Made by a program: the position numbers and the translations under genes. The notes beneath the pieces are model-generated. The model saw only the letters and a list, made by a program, of their open reading frames with translations. It had not been told where the DNA came from and searched no databases. Shown piece by piece: positions 45,436 through 53,803 of a stretch of DNA of 64,000 bases (the stretch's first letter is position 1; each line of letters begins with the position of its first letter). Source of the DNA: Mucilaginibacter sp. KACC 22773 (GTDB lineage: Bacteria; Bacteroidota; Bacteroidia; Sphingobacteriales; Sphingobacteriaceae); contig NZ_CP117883.1 of assembly GCF_028736215.1 (NCBI RefSeq), forward strand, positions 4,092,001 through 4,156,000, read 5' to 3'.

Positions 45436-47163
45436 TCATTTTGATACCGGCACATCGATATAACTACTGTTGTACCATTTTACTTTAAGTGGTGTTTTGG
45501 CATCGTTAATATTTTCAAGGCTTACATCTTTACCGGTACCGTAGTTAACCTCGCAAAAATTATTCTTGTTTACATTGATAATTACAAGTAAGCGGCTGCC
45601 TTTACGCAGTTGCCTGCTTACCACCTTTGTATTCGAAAACGGTAGCGTTGTTATTTTTCCTGGTTGCAGCCGTTTGCGGTTGCTGATATCCCACGAATAG
45701 CTGGCCCGCCCCAAAAAGTACGTAAGCTCAAAATATTCGCCGTTAGGCATCACTTCATAAAGTACTACGCTATAGTCAAAATCCTTTTTGTTGATAGCGG
45801 CCGTGATTTGTCCAAGGAAGGCGCCGTTCACAATAAGCGGTTGTTTTAAACTGTCGCTTATAAAGGTAAACCCGTTGCTGTAAACATCTTTTTGAATAAT
45901 AGGGAACGGATATGCGTAGTTATTGGATGTAGTGCGATCGGCAAAGTCAACTTCCTGTTCAAGGTATGCCGGTTTAACCGGCTTTTGGGGAGATAACCTA
46001 AACCCATCATCCTTTTTTACATTACTCAGGTAAAGCCGAATCATGCTTTGGTACATTTTATCAAGGGACGGCGCATGGTCCCAGCGGTTGGCACCCATAA
46101 CCTCGTAATTGATCCTGTCTTTGATAATGGCAGGCTTTTTACCTTGTTTCATGATATAATCAAACCATTCAAAAGTAATTGCTTTGGTGTTGATGATAGC
46201 TACCGAATCAACCTTGTAGTCCCGCAAAACAGGTTCGCCTCCCCTTTGTGCGCCAAAATGGTCGTACGGGCCAAGTACCAGGTAATAGTCGGCCCTGGGG
46301 TTATATTTAGCCAACTGGCGCAGGTAATATAAGCCGGATGTTTGCCCGTCGTCATAATAACCATCAAAAGCCAGCACTGGGATATTGATTTTTTCAAATT
46401 CCTTACCGTATGGGATCATAGCTTGCCAGTATTTATCAAAACCGGGGTGCTTAAGCCATCGCTGCAGCCACTTATTAGGTGCATTATCAACACTATCAAT
46501 TTTGTTATAGGCAGCGCCGCTTTGGTACCAGTTTTCATTCAAATTACGCCAGCGCTGCTGGTTATTGTAAGTAGCGGTATCCAGGTATTTATTATTGCTC
46601 ACGTAAAAGGCCCAGCCATAATTGGCGTTAATAAACACATTGTTTTCCATAGGCAGCCCCATTCCCGGAATGGCCGAAACATAAGGCACAATGGTTTTAA
46701 GCGCCGGATGCACCTTATATTTTAAACCTGCCCATTGCGCAAAGCCCGAATAACTGCCCCCATACATTCCCACTTTGCCGTTGTTCCAGCTTTGTTTGCT
46801 TATCCAGTCAATTACCCAATAAACATCTTCGGCATCGTTTTCATAGGGGATCACTTCTTCGGGGCTTAAACGCTTGCCACGCACATCGGCCACTACGCCC
46901 ACATAGCCACGATCGGCAGCGTATTTGGCTTCAAGCAAACTTCTTTTAGTATCCGAGTAAATAAAAAACAACAGGGCTGCCGGTTGCGGCCCGGCCATAT
47001 CGCGCCGGCGCACAACAACAGCCGATAACGTATGCCCCTGCGGGGTTTTAATAAGCACGCTATCATTAATAATATACTTTTCCACATCAGCATCAGCCGA
47101 TTTTTGGGCAAAAAGAGTTGCCCCCTGGCTTATTAAAGCCAGTAATAGCATTAGTTTTTTCAT
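45436..47163 (-). CDS. CocE/NonD-family (X-Pro dipeptidyl-peptidase S15-like) hydrolase
   Basis: 575 aa with a signal peptide (about 1-20, ending LFAQK). An alpha/beta hydrolase carries nucleophile Ser137 in GMYGGSYSGFAQWAG, the Asp in AFDGYYDDGQTSG and the His in LGPYDHFGAQ. A C-terminal jelly-roll domain (about 385-570, with QRLQPGKITTLPFSNTKV-like strands) is typical of the X-Pro peptidase S15 / cocaine esterase group. It is likely a secreted acyl hydrolase or aminopeptidase; the substrate is unknown. Confidence 0.88.
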   Translation of the reverse strand: MKKLMLLLALISQGATLFAQKSADADVEKYIINDSVLIKTPQGHTLSAVVVRRRDMAGPQPAALLFFIYSDTKRSLLEAKYAADRGYVGVVADVRGKRLSPEEVIPYENDAEDVYWVIDWISKQSWNNGKVGMYGGSYSGFAQWAGLKYKVHPALKTIVPYVSAIPGMGLPMENNVFINANYGWAFYVSNNKYLDTATYNNQQRWRNLNENWYQSGAAYNKIDSVDNAPNKWLQRWLKHPGFDKYWQAMIPYGKEFEKINIPVLAFDGYYDDGQTSGLYYLRQLAKYNPRADYYLVLGPYDHFGAQRGGEPVLRDYKVDSVAIINTKAITFEWFDYIMKQGKKPAIIKDRINYEVMGANRWDHAPSLDKMYQSMIRLYLSNVKKDDGFRLSPQKPVKPAYLEQEVDFADRTTSNNYAYPFPIIQKDVYSNGFTFISDSLKQPLIVNGAFLGQITAAINKKDFDYSVVLYEVMPNGEYFELTYFLGRASYSWDISNRKRLQPGKITTLPFSNTKVVSRQLRKGSRLLVIINVNKNNFCEVNYGTGKDVSLENINDAKTPLKVKWYNSSYIDVPVSK

Positions 47164-47248
47164 GTTTATTTTTTAGTTTATGATGAGCAAAAGCAGAAAG
47201 CTTTTTTGTATTAACAGTTGTTATTTATTGGTAATTAATTACAATCCG

Positions 47249-47290
47249 GCCTTTTGCCTTTCAGTTTTATCCTTTCACCTATTCCTTACA
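47249..47290. repeat. Heptamer array between LytTR regulator and CocE-like gene
   Basis: Six 7-mers with an nCCTTTn core in register: GCCTTTT, GCCTTTC, AGTTTTA, TCCTTTC, ACCTATT, CCTTACA. It lies just after the LytTR regulator stop. No inverted partner was found. Confidence 0.45.
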
Positions 47291-47297
47291 TCGGGCT

Positions 47298-47996
47298 TTA
47301 AGCCTTCAGCTTCCCCTTAAACTTTACGGATTGCCTTTCCGACACTTCAACTACCTGCCCGGTTTTTAAACTGATGCTCAGCTTTCCGCCCGGCAGATGG
47401 CTAATTTGATCGATGTAGTTCAGGTTGATGATTTGTGCCCGGTTTACCCTGAAAAACGTTGCGGCGTCCAACCTTTCTTCCATCAGGTTTAGTGAGCGTT
47501 TCAGGAACGTTTTTTTATCACCAAAATATAATACCGCGTAATTATCCATCGATTCAATCAGGTGAATTTCATTTACCTTTAAAACATAACATTTGCCGCC
47601 ATCTTTTATAAAAATCTGCCTGTTATCCGTGGTTGTGTTTAGCTTAACCCTCACCTTTTCCATAGCTTTGGCAAAACGCTCATCACGGATAGGTTTTACC
47701 AAATAATCGAGGGCGTCAGCTTCAAACGCTTTTACAGCATATTGATCAAAGGCGGTAGTAAAAATAATTTCGGGCACACTATCCAGCATTTCCAACAAAT
47801 CAAATCCCGATTTTTCGGGCATTTGCACATCAAGGAATATCATTTGAGGTTGATGCTCTTGTATTAAAAGCTTTGCATCATCGGCATTTGCCGCCTCGGC
47901 AACAATTTCAACATCATCATAATAGCCCAGCATTGTTCTTACCTCTTCGCGGGCAAGCCGTTCGTCGTCCACAATAATTATCTTTATCTTTTTCAT
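47298..47996 (-). CDS. LytTR-family response regulator
   Basis: 232 aa. The receiver domain (about 3-118) has D10/D11, phospho-acceptor Asp56 in QMIFLDVQMP and Lys in DYLVKPIRDE. The C-terminal LytTR DNA-binding domain (about 130-230) contains IHLIESMDNYAVLYFGDKKTF and FFRVNRAQIINLNYIDQI. Its start overlaps the kinase stop by 4 bp (ATGA), so the two are translationally coupled partners. Confidence 0.93.
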   Translation of the reverse strand: MKKIKIIIVDDERLAREEVRTMLGYYDDVEIVAEAANADDAKLLIQEHQPQMIFLDVQMPEKSGFDLLEMLDSVPEIIFTTAFDQYAVKAFEADALDYLVKPIRDERFAKAMEKVRVKLNTTTDNRQIFIKDGGKCYVLKVNEIHLIESMDNYAVLYFGDKKTFLKRSLNLMEERLDAATFFRVNRAQIINLNYIDQISHLPGGKLSISLKTGQVVEVSERQSVKFKGKLKA

Positions 47997-49075
47997 AATG
48001 CAGGCAAAATGATGGTTGATAAAACTTTATCGCCATATACCTCCTCAATTACAAAACTGGCCTGGTTTTGATATTGCAATAGTAAACGGTCTTTTAGATT
48101 TTTTAAACCAAGGCCATGCTGGTTACCCGCAGCAGAGAGCCGGCCGGGGTTTAAAACGGCAATGCGTATTTCCCCGTCGGTATTTTTGATAGTTATTTTA
48201 ATTTCGCCTCCCGCTTTCTGATGTGCAATGCCATGTTTAATAGCATTTTCAACCAAAGTTTGGATACTTAACGGCGGTATCAAACAGTGTTCTGTCCCCT
48301 CTTCCATATCGACGGTAAATTGCAATCTTTCTTCAAAACGGATCTTTTCAAGCTCCAGGTAATCATTAACCAAATTAACCTCGTCACGTAAGGATATAAG
48401 CTTTGCATTGCTGCCATACAAAGTGGCGCGCAGCAAATCGGACAGTAAATCTATCGCGCGCCGGGCTTTTACCGGGTTGGTAGCTGTTAATGCTTTAACA
48501 CTATTGAGGGAGTTGAAAAAGAAATGCGGGTTAAGCTGTGCCGATAGTTGCTGCATTTGCGCATCGCGGGCAACTACCTGTAAACGGGCATTATCGGTGG
48601 CCGTGCCAATCTCCATCAGGGCATAATGGTACAGGTGAAAAGCCAGCACCCAAATGGCCATAAGCCTAATACCGGTAGCCAACAGCACCAGGTAATTTTG
48701 ACGAAAAAACATCCCGAAGCTTTCACCGTAAGCAAATGTAAAATAGTAGCGGGCTACGTACAGTTTAACAGTAACCAGCAACATGTAGCATATACCCATT
48801 AAAAGCACCGCCGGAATAAGGCGCACAGGCATGTTTTGCAATTTTAAACGGGTGAAGTTAAAATTATGCGCAAAGCGATAATAAGCATGGGTAATCAGGA
48901 TGCCAATACCAAGATCAAACCCAAAATGAAACAGTGCAAGCGTGTAACTATATTGCCCGCTATGGCCGCCGGTAAACATTTGCATCCAGGCCGAAAATCC
49001 CCAGAACAAACCAGCTAATGACCAGCCAATGAGCTGGCATGACCAATATAACGATATGCTTTTTTGCTGTTTCAC
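47993..49075 (-). CDS. LytS-like sensor histidine kinase (HPK8 type)
   Basis: 360 aa from the GTG at 49075, which puts KQQKSISLYW at the start as in its relatives; the longer reading from 49111 would use TTG. About five membrane helices lie in the first 165 residues. The histidine box QQLSAQLNPHFFFNSLNSV and an ATPase domain follow (VENAIKHGIAHQ, GLGLKNLKDRLLLQY). It signals to the LytTR regulator whose gene overlaps its stop. Start position is uncertain; function as the pair's kinase is secure. Confidence 0.88.
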   Translation of the reverse strand: MKQQKSISLYWSCQLIGWSLAGLFWGFSAWMQMFTGGHSGQYSYTLALFHFGFDLGIGILITHAYYRFAHNFNFTRLKLQNMPVRLIPAVLLMGICYMLLVTVKLYVARYYFTFAYGESFGMFFRQNYLVLLATGIRLMAIWVLAFHLYHYALMEIGTATDNARLQVVARDAQMQQLSAQLNPHFFFNSLNSVKALTATNPVKARRAIDLLSDLLRATLYGSNAKLISLRDEVNLVNDYLELEKIRFEERLQFTVDMEEGTEHCLIPPLSIQTLVENAIKHGIAHQKAGGEIKITIKNTDGEIRIAVLNPGRLSAAGNQHGLGLKNLKDRLLLQYQNQASFVIEEVYGDKVLSTIILPAL

Positions 49076-49422
49076 TGTTGTCTTGTCTGGCTTAACAAAA
49101 CAAACCAACAAAAACTATTTGGTAATATAAAGCGAAAATACATAGGCGCAGCCGTTTGGGGACGAACGGGAATTTCAAGTTAATCTTTGGCTTTCCAGGC
49201 CGGTTTACAGCGTAGGCGATGAAGCTTTTACATTTTAAGCTTAACGATTTTGAGGACGAAAGCCTGGTAAACCTACTGTTAACCAATAGTTTCTGATTTG
49301 ATAAGCTCCGATACGCTGCCTCATTCAAAAAAAAAATTCTTTTTTTTAGCTAATAATATAAAACGAAACCGATATTCGTTGGTTAATGAGTAACTTTAAA
49401 TCTAAATAAAGCATTAAAGCTA

Positions 49423-49821
49423 ATGGTGAAATTATTTGTCGGCGGATTCCCTTTGGACATGACAGAACTTGATCTGGTTAAGATAATTAACTTGCACGGG
49501 GAAGTGAGTACGATTAAAATAGTACGGGATAAAAAAACGAGAATTTGTAAAGGTTATGCCTTTTTAGAGATGAAGGACCGCGAAGGCGCCGAAAACGCTG
49601 TGATTGCTTTAGACGGCACCCCTATGGGCGACCGAACCTTGAATGTAAAAATAAACGAAGAAAATGCAGTAAAACCGCCACCACCCAAAAGGAGTTTCGG
49701 AGGTTATAGCAGTAATACTAACCGCAGTAGTAGCGGTAGCAGCTACGGCAAAAGTAACAGCAGCTATAAAAGACCTGCCGACGACACGCCAAAAGCCAAA
49801 AGGCCAAGAAGAGCAATATAA
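49423..49821 (+). CDS. RRM-domain RNA-binding protein
   Basis: 132 aa. A single RNA recognition motif fills residues 1-80, with RNP2 KLFVGGFP and RNP1 CKGYAFLEM carrying the aromatic RNA-stacking residues. The C-terminal 50 residues are a low-complexity Ser/Gly/Asn/Lys tail with KRPRRAI at the end. Small proteins of this type occur in Bacteroidota and cyanobacteria and probably act on mRNA; the targets are unknown. Confidence 0.92.
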   Translation: MVKLFVGGFPLDMTELDLVKIINLHGEVSTIKIVRDKKTRICKGYAFLEMKDREGAENAVIALDGTPMGDRTLNVKINEENAVKPPPPKRSFGGYSSNTNRSSSGSSYGKSNSSYKRPADDTPKAKRPRRAI

Positions 49822-50047
49822 AATACATCCTATAGCTGCGGATTAGGGGTGCAATTTTTTAAGCCGGGCTACAATATTGATTTTAATGGTGTAGCTTGAT
49901 GGCTATGCCGCTTAAAATTGATTAAGCAAGTCTTTTCGTCAGCCTTTATTCTTTTCGATTTTGAATCAAGAAACCACAGTTACGTTATTATCATATTGAA
50001 TAACAGGTTTATGCAGCCCGTCTGTCTTTGTAATCTGTTGCTGGCGC

Positions 50048-50728
50048 TCATATCAAATCAAAAGCCCGCGCGTATTGCGATAATTCAAAAGATGAATTTG
50101 CCCCTAATTTGTGCTTGATGTTTTTGCGGTGTGTATCGACGGTGCCTGCAGCTATAAACAATTGACTGGCAATTTCGGGCGAGCTTTTGCCCAGTACCAT
50201 TAGGCGCAAAATTTCACACTCGCGTTTGGTGAGGTTGGAGAACTTTCCGAAATTCTTACGCAGAAAGATATTTTCTTCCAGCATCCGCTCCACCTTGGCC
50301 GTAACGTGCTGAATGGGATCAACTTTAAAAGCCATATTAATCACAAGTAAGGGAAGGCCTTCATCATTGCGCATTAAAATTTTCATAGTACTTAAATGCC
50401 ATACCCAATCCGGGTTATTGTTTATTTTTACCTGTTGAAAAAAGGTGATGTCATTGTCGGTATTTCTTTCAACCATATCTTTTACTTTTGGCACATAAGT
50501 TTCCGCGTCTTCCGGGTTAAAATATTTTGCGGTATAATCGGGGGGCGAGTAACTCCTGAGCTCAGCTAAAGTTATTCCCAATTGGTTTAACCCATTTTGG
50601 GACATATACTCCAGTTTAAAATCGGGCATCCGGTGTATAATGGTTACACCCGGCAGCAGGTTGGCAACGGCGTGTATTTTATCAATCTCGGCTTGAATTT
50701 TCAGTTCCAAATCGGGCAATTTGTTCAT
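50048..50728 (-). CDS. PAS-like sensor with LuxR-type DNA-binding domain
   Basis: 226 aa from the ATG at 50728; nine extra codons upstream would need a TTG start. The N-terminal 150 residues look like a PAS fold (PDFKLEYMSQNGLNQLGIT, and VWHLSTMKILMRNDEGLPLLVINMAF). The C-terminal LuxR helix-turn-helix is NLTKRECEILRLMVLGKSSPEIASQLFIAAGTVDTHRKNIKHKL. There is no receiver domain, so control is probably by a ligand or partner. It is divergent from the first propeller sensor (183 bp between starts). Confidence 0.85.
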   Translation of the reverse strand: MNKLPDLELKIQAEIDKIHAVANLLPGVTIIHRMPDFKLEYMSQNGLNQLGITLAELRSYSPPDYTAKYFNPEDAETYVPKVKDMVERNTDNDITFFQQVKINNNPDWVWHLSTMKILMRNDEGLPLLVINMAFKVDPIQHVTAKVERMLEENIFLRKNFGKFSNLTKRECEILRLMVLGKSSPEIASQLFIAAGTVDTHRKNIKHKLGANSSFELSQYARAFDLI

Positions 50729-50910
50729 TGCGGTCTCATAATTAAGGGATGGCAATATAATAAATGTTTAGAGACCGTTTTGCTTAATATTAAGAAGTAA
50801 TATTGATTATTGGCTATTTATTTTATATTTATCAGGTAATACAACCGCGCAAAATTGTGCCTGCACGTAATTGTATGAAAGCGCTGATGTTAAGTTGATA
50901 CAGTAATAAA

Positions 50911-53775
50911 ATGCCGCTAAAAACCCCTTTTCTTAAACTTTTATTATTTACTCAATTTTTATTATCGGGTGTATACGCCAGCACCTCGTACCAGGTAGTT
51001 TATTTAAAAAACTACAACGCAGCTGATGGCCTTCCCGGCTCGCAGGTCAACTATTTAATGCAGGACAGCAAAGGCTTTATCTGGATAGCCACAGATAAGG
51101 GCGTGAGCCGATTTGACGGACAGCATTTTAAAAATTTCACATCGGCCGATGGGCTTGAAAGTAACGAGGTTTTCCGGGTAGCCGAAGACAATTACCACCG
51201 GATTTTTTTTTACTGTAATAACTATCGGGTTTGTTACTACGAAAACGGGCTCATACACAAGCTTATTTCAACTCAAAAGGTTTCGGTGTCGCCATTTGCC
51301 AACCTGTTTTTTAACCGTTTCAATGAGCTTTGTGTAAATTATGAGCTTAATACCAAAATTTATCGTTTTGAGGAATTAAAGTCTCGAAAACATCAGGAAC
51401 AACGACCCGGCAGCTATATATATGGTGCAAGTGGTGAAGAGGCCGTTTTATCTGAAAATGACCTTAGCATACTCAAAAATGAACTTGGGGCCGCGCATTT
51501 AAACTATATAACAGCCAATACCAATACCAAGCCATATAGATTGGCCTTACAACAAAATCATTTGTTGCTGATATCTAAAGATTGGGTACACGTTTATCAA
51601 TATCAAAAAAACGGAATCATCCCCCTTAATCAAATCAATTTTACCGGCAATGTAACATCGGTTTACCTTACAGGTAAAAATACTTTTGCTGTTACAACGG
51701 TAAAACAGGGCACATACATCATTAACTACATTACCGGCGAGCGGAAAAATTACCTTAACAATCAAATTACTACATCTACGCTTATTGACCGCGAAAATAA
51801 TTTGTGGTTTGGCACCTATGACAGTGGTTTCTTTTTATGTACTAATCCCGAAGTAAAAGTCATCAATAAAGAAAACGGTCTGGATAATGAAAACGTTTTA
51901 AAACTGAGTATAGCCGGTGGTTACCTTTTTGCGGGACACATTTTAACCGGGTTGAGCTATATGAAACTTGGCGCTAATCAAAATCCCTCAATAGGCACCA
52001 TGTATTTAAAGCAAAACCGGTCGGATTTTAACCGGGTAACCAGTTTGCTTTCAATCTCCGGCAAAAGGCTTATGATTGGTACAGATAATGGGATATTCGG
52101 GTTAGATGTATCAAACAGCAACCCGTTATCGTGGCATTCCGTACTGTATTATGATAGCCCTATAAAAAGTATCTTTGAACGACCCGATACGGTATATTTC
52201 CTTACACAATCTTCTCTTGGCAATCTATCAAATCAACTCAAAAAATTAAACGGGAACCTATTTGAACCTATACGCGTAACATCCCTGGCATGGCGAAAAG
52301 GGCACCTGCTTGTGGGCTCGCTTTATGGACTATATCAAATTGCGTTCCCAATTAATGATGATCACTTTATATATGTACGTATACTGGCCGATAAGGGAAT
52401 AAATGCTGTAAAGTGCATGGCATCTAACGGGGAGGTATGCGCAGTGGGTACCGAAGAAAAAGGTTTTTTTTTATTGAATGACAAAAAAATAAGTCAATTT
52501 AATAAGCCTGTTATACTATCCGGCAACATCCGCAAACTGATATGGACAGATGCAAACACACTGTGGGCATGCACGGCCAATGGTGTAAGTATAATTGGCT
52601 TCAGTAATAATTACCAAACTTACCGGGTAGGCCGGTTAAATACCAGTAATGGGCTTCCGTCAGATAACGTTGCAGATGTAGTTCGCCATGGAAATGATTA
52701 TTATATAGCTACCGATCAGGGCATAGCTGTTACTCAAAATTTATGGAATACCAACCTGCCCAGGCCAATACTGCTTGATGATGGCGTACCCGGAAAACAG
52801 AGTAATTTTATGTATGGTAAGCCGGTTGTGTTTAATTGCGTTGCCTTATCCTACAAAAGCATGGGTAAAATACAATACAGGTTCAGGCTCAAAGATGTTG
52901 ATAAAAATTGGGCAGCTGCGCCATCGGGCGAAAAACGGTTTGACCTGCTGCCGCCCGGCCATTACGAGTTAGAAGCGGTAGCCGCCGATCGTTTTAACCA
53001 ATTAAGCCGTCCGCTTGTTTTTCAATTTACTGTAATGCCGTTATGGTACCAGCAACTGTGGCTGCAAGTTATTGCCGTTACAGGCGCTATATTTATAAGC
53101 TTTTTGCTTATACGAAAATACTACCTGTCTATCATTGGATTACAAAAAAAGGATTATGAAAACGCACTTGCTTTGCAACGTGAACGCCAGCGCATCAGCA
53201 GCGAGGTGCATGACGATTTGGGGGCAAGTATATCGGGCATAAAACTACAAACCGAAATACTGAGCCGGAAAGTAACCAACCAACCTGTTTTTAAAGAAAT
53301 AGATGCCATTCATGAGGCCATTACCGATATATCTACCCAGGTGAGGTTAATTATCTGGAGCCTTGACGTTGAAAATGATGAGGTAGGCAGTTTGGCTAAT
53401 TTTATACATAAACAAGCTATTAAATTATTTGACAGCTGCGACATCAGTTTACAGGAAAGCATCTCGGTTGGTGAAACCACTATTGCCATTAGCGGCGAAA
53501 AAAGACGGCAGGTATACCTACTGGTGAAAGAGGTTTTAAACAACATTATTAAACATTCAAACGCACAAAACGCGTTCCTGGCAATTAGCCTTTACAAAAA
53601 CCGGCTGCATATTAGCATCCGGGATGACGGACGTGGCTTTGTGCCCGATGTACGCAAACACGAAACCATGGGCATCCGTAACATTTATGCACGCGCAAAA
53701 AGGTTGAATGCCGATTTAAAAATTGACACCGCTCCTGGCAAGGGTGCATCCATTAGCCTTAAACTGAACCTTTAA
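50911..53775 (+). CDS. Two-component propeller sensor kinase, tandem copy 1
   Basis: 954 aa. A signal peptide (about 1-24, VYAS) is followed by two-component-regulator propeller repeats (SQVNYLMQDSKGFIWIATDKGVSRFDG and later WFGTYDSGFF, TLWACTANGVS). A Y_Y_Y domain (about 645-708) and one membrane helix (about 714-736) come next. The HisKA_3 segment has His767 in ISSEVHDDLGASISG, and the C-terminal ATPase has IRDDGRGF. The kinase type fits a NarL/LuxR-class regulator, and one lies downstream. Unlike classic SusC-linked hybrid systems it carries no receiver or AraC domain. Copies 2 and 3 follow. Confidence 0.93.
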   Translation: MPLKTPFLKLLLFTQFLLSGVYASTSYQVVYLKNYNAADGLPGSQVNYLMQDSKGFIWIATDKGVSRFDGQHFKNFTSADGLESNEVFRVAEDNYHRIFFYCNNYRVCYYENGLIHKLISTQKVSVSPFANLFFNRFNELCVNYELNTKIYRFEELKSRKHQEQRPGSYIYGASGEEAVLSENDLSILKNELGAAHLNYITANTNTKPYRLALQQNHLLLISKDWVHVYQYQKNGIIPLNQINFTGNVTSVYLTGKNTFAVTTVKQGTYIINYITGERKNYLNNQITTSTLIDRENNLWFGTYDSGFFLCTNPEVKVINKENGLDNENVLKLSIAGGYLFAGHILTGLSYMKLGANQNPSIGTMYLKQNRSDFNRVTSLLSISGKRLMIGTDNGIFGLDVSNSNPLSWHSVLYYDSPIKSIFERPDTVYFLTQSSLGNLSNQLKKLNGNLFEPIRVTSLAWRKGHLLVGSLYGLYQIAFPINDDHFIYVRILADKGINAVKCMASNGEVCAVGTEEKGFFLLNDKKISQFNKPVILSGNIRKLIWTDANTLWACTANGVSIIGFSNNYQTYRVGRLNTSNGLPSDNVADVVRHGNDYYIATDQGIAVTQNLWNTNLPRPILLDDGVPGKQSNFMYGKPVVFNCVALSYKSMGKIQYRFRLKDVDKNWAAAPSGEKRFDLLPPGHYELEAVAADRFNQLSRPLVFQFTVMPLWYQQLWLQVIAVTGAIFISFLLIRKYYLSIIGLQKKDYENALALQRERQRISSEVHDDLGASISGIKLQTEILSRKVTNQPVFKEIDAIHEAITDISTQVRLIIWSLDVENDEVGSLANFIHKQAIKLFDSCDISLQESISVGETTIAISGEKRRQVYLLVKEVLNNIIKHSNAQNAFLAISLYKNRLHISIRDDGRGFVPDVRKHETMGIRNIYARAKRLNADLKIDTAPGKGASISLKLNL

Positions 53776-53803
53776 ATGGTGGCCATACATAATAGATAAT
53801 AAA

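Noticed and set aside
49092..49328. 78-codon ORF upstream of the LytS-like kinase
   Set aside because: Overlaps the kinase's non-ATG extension and has no recognisable domain; probably leader sequence.
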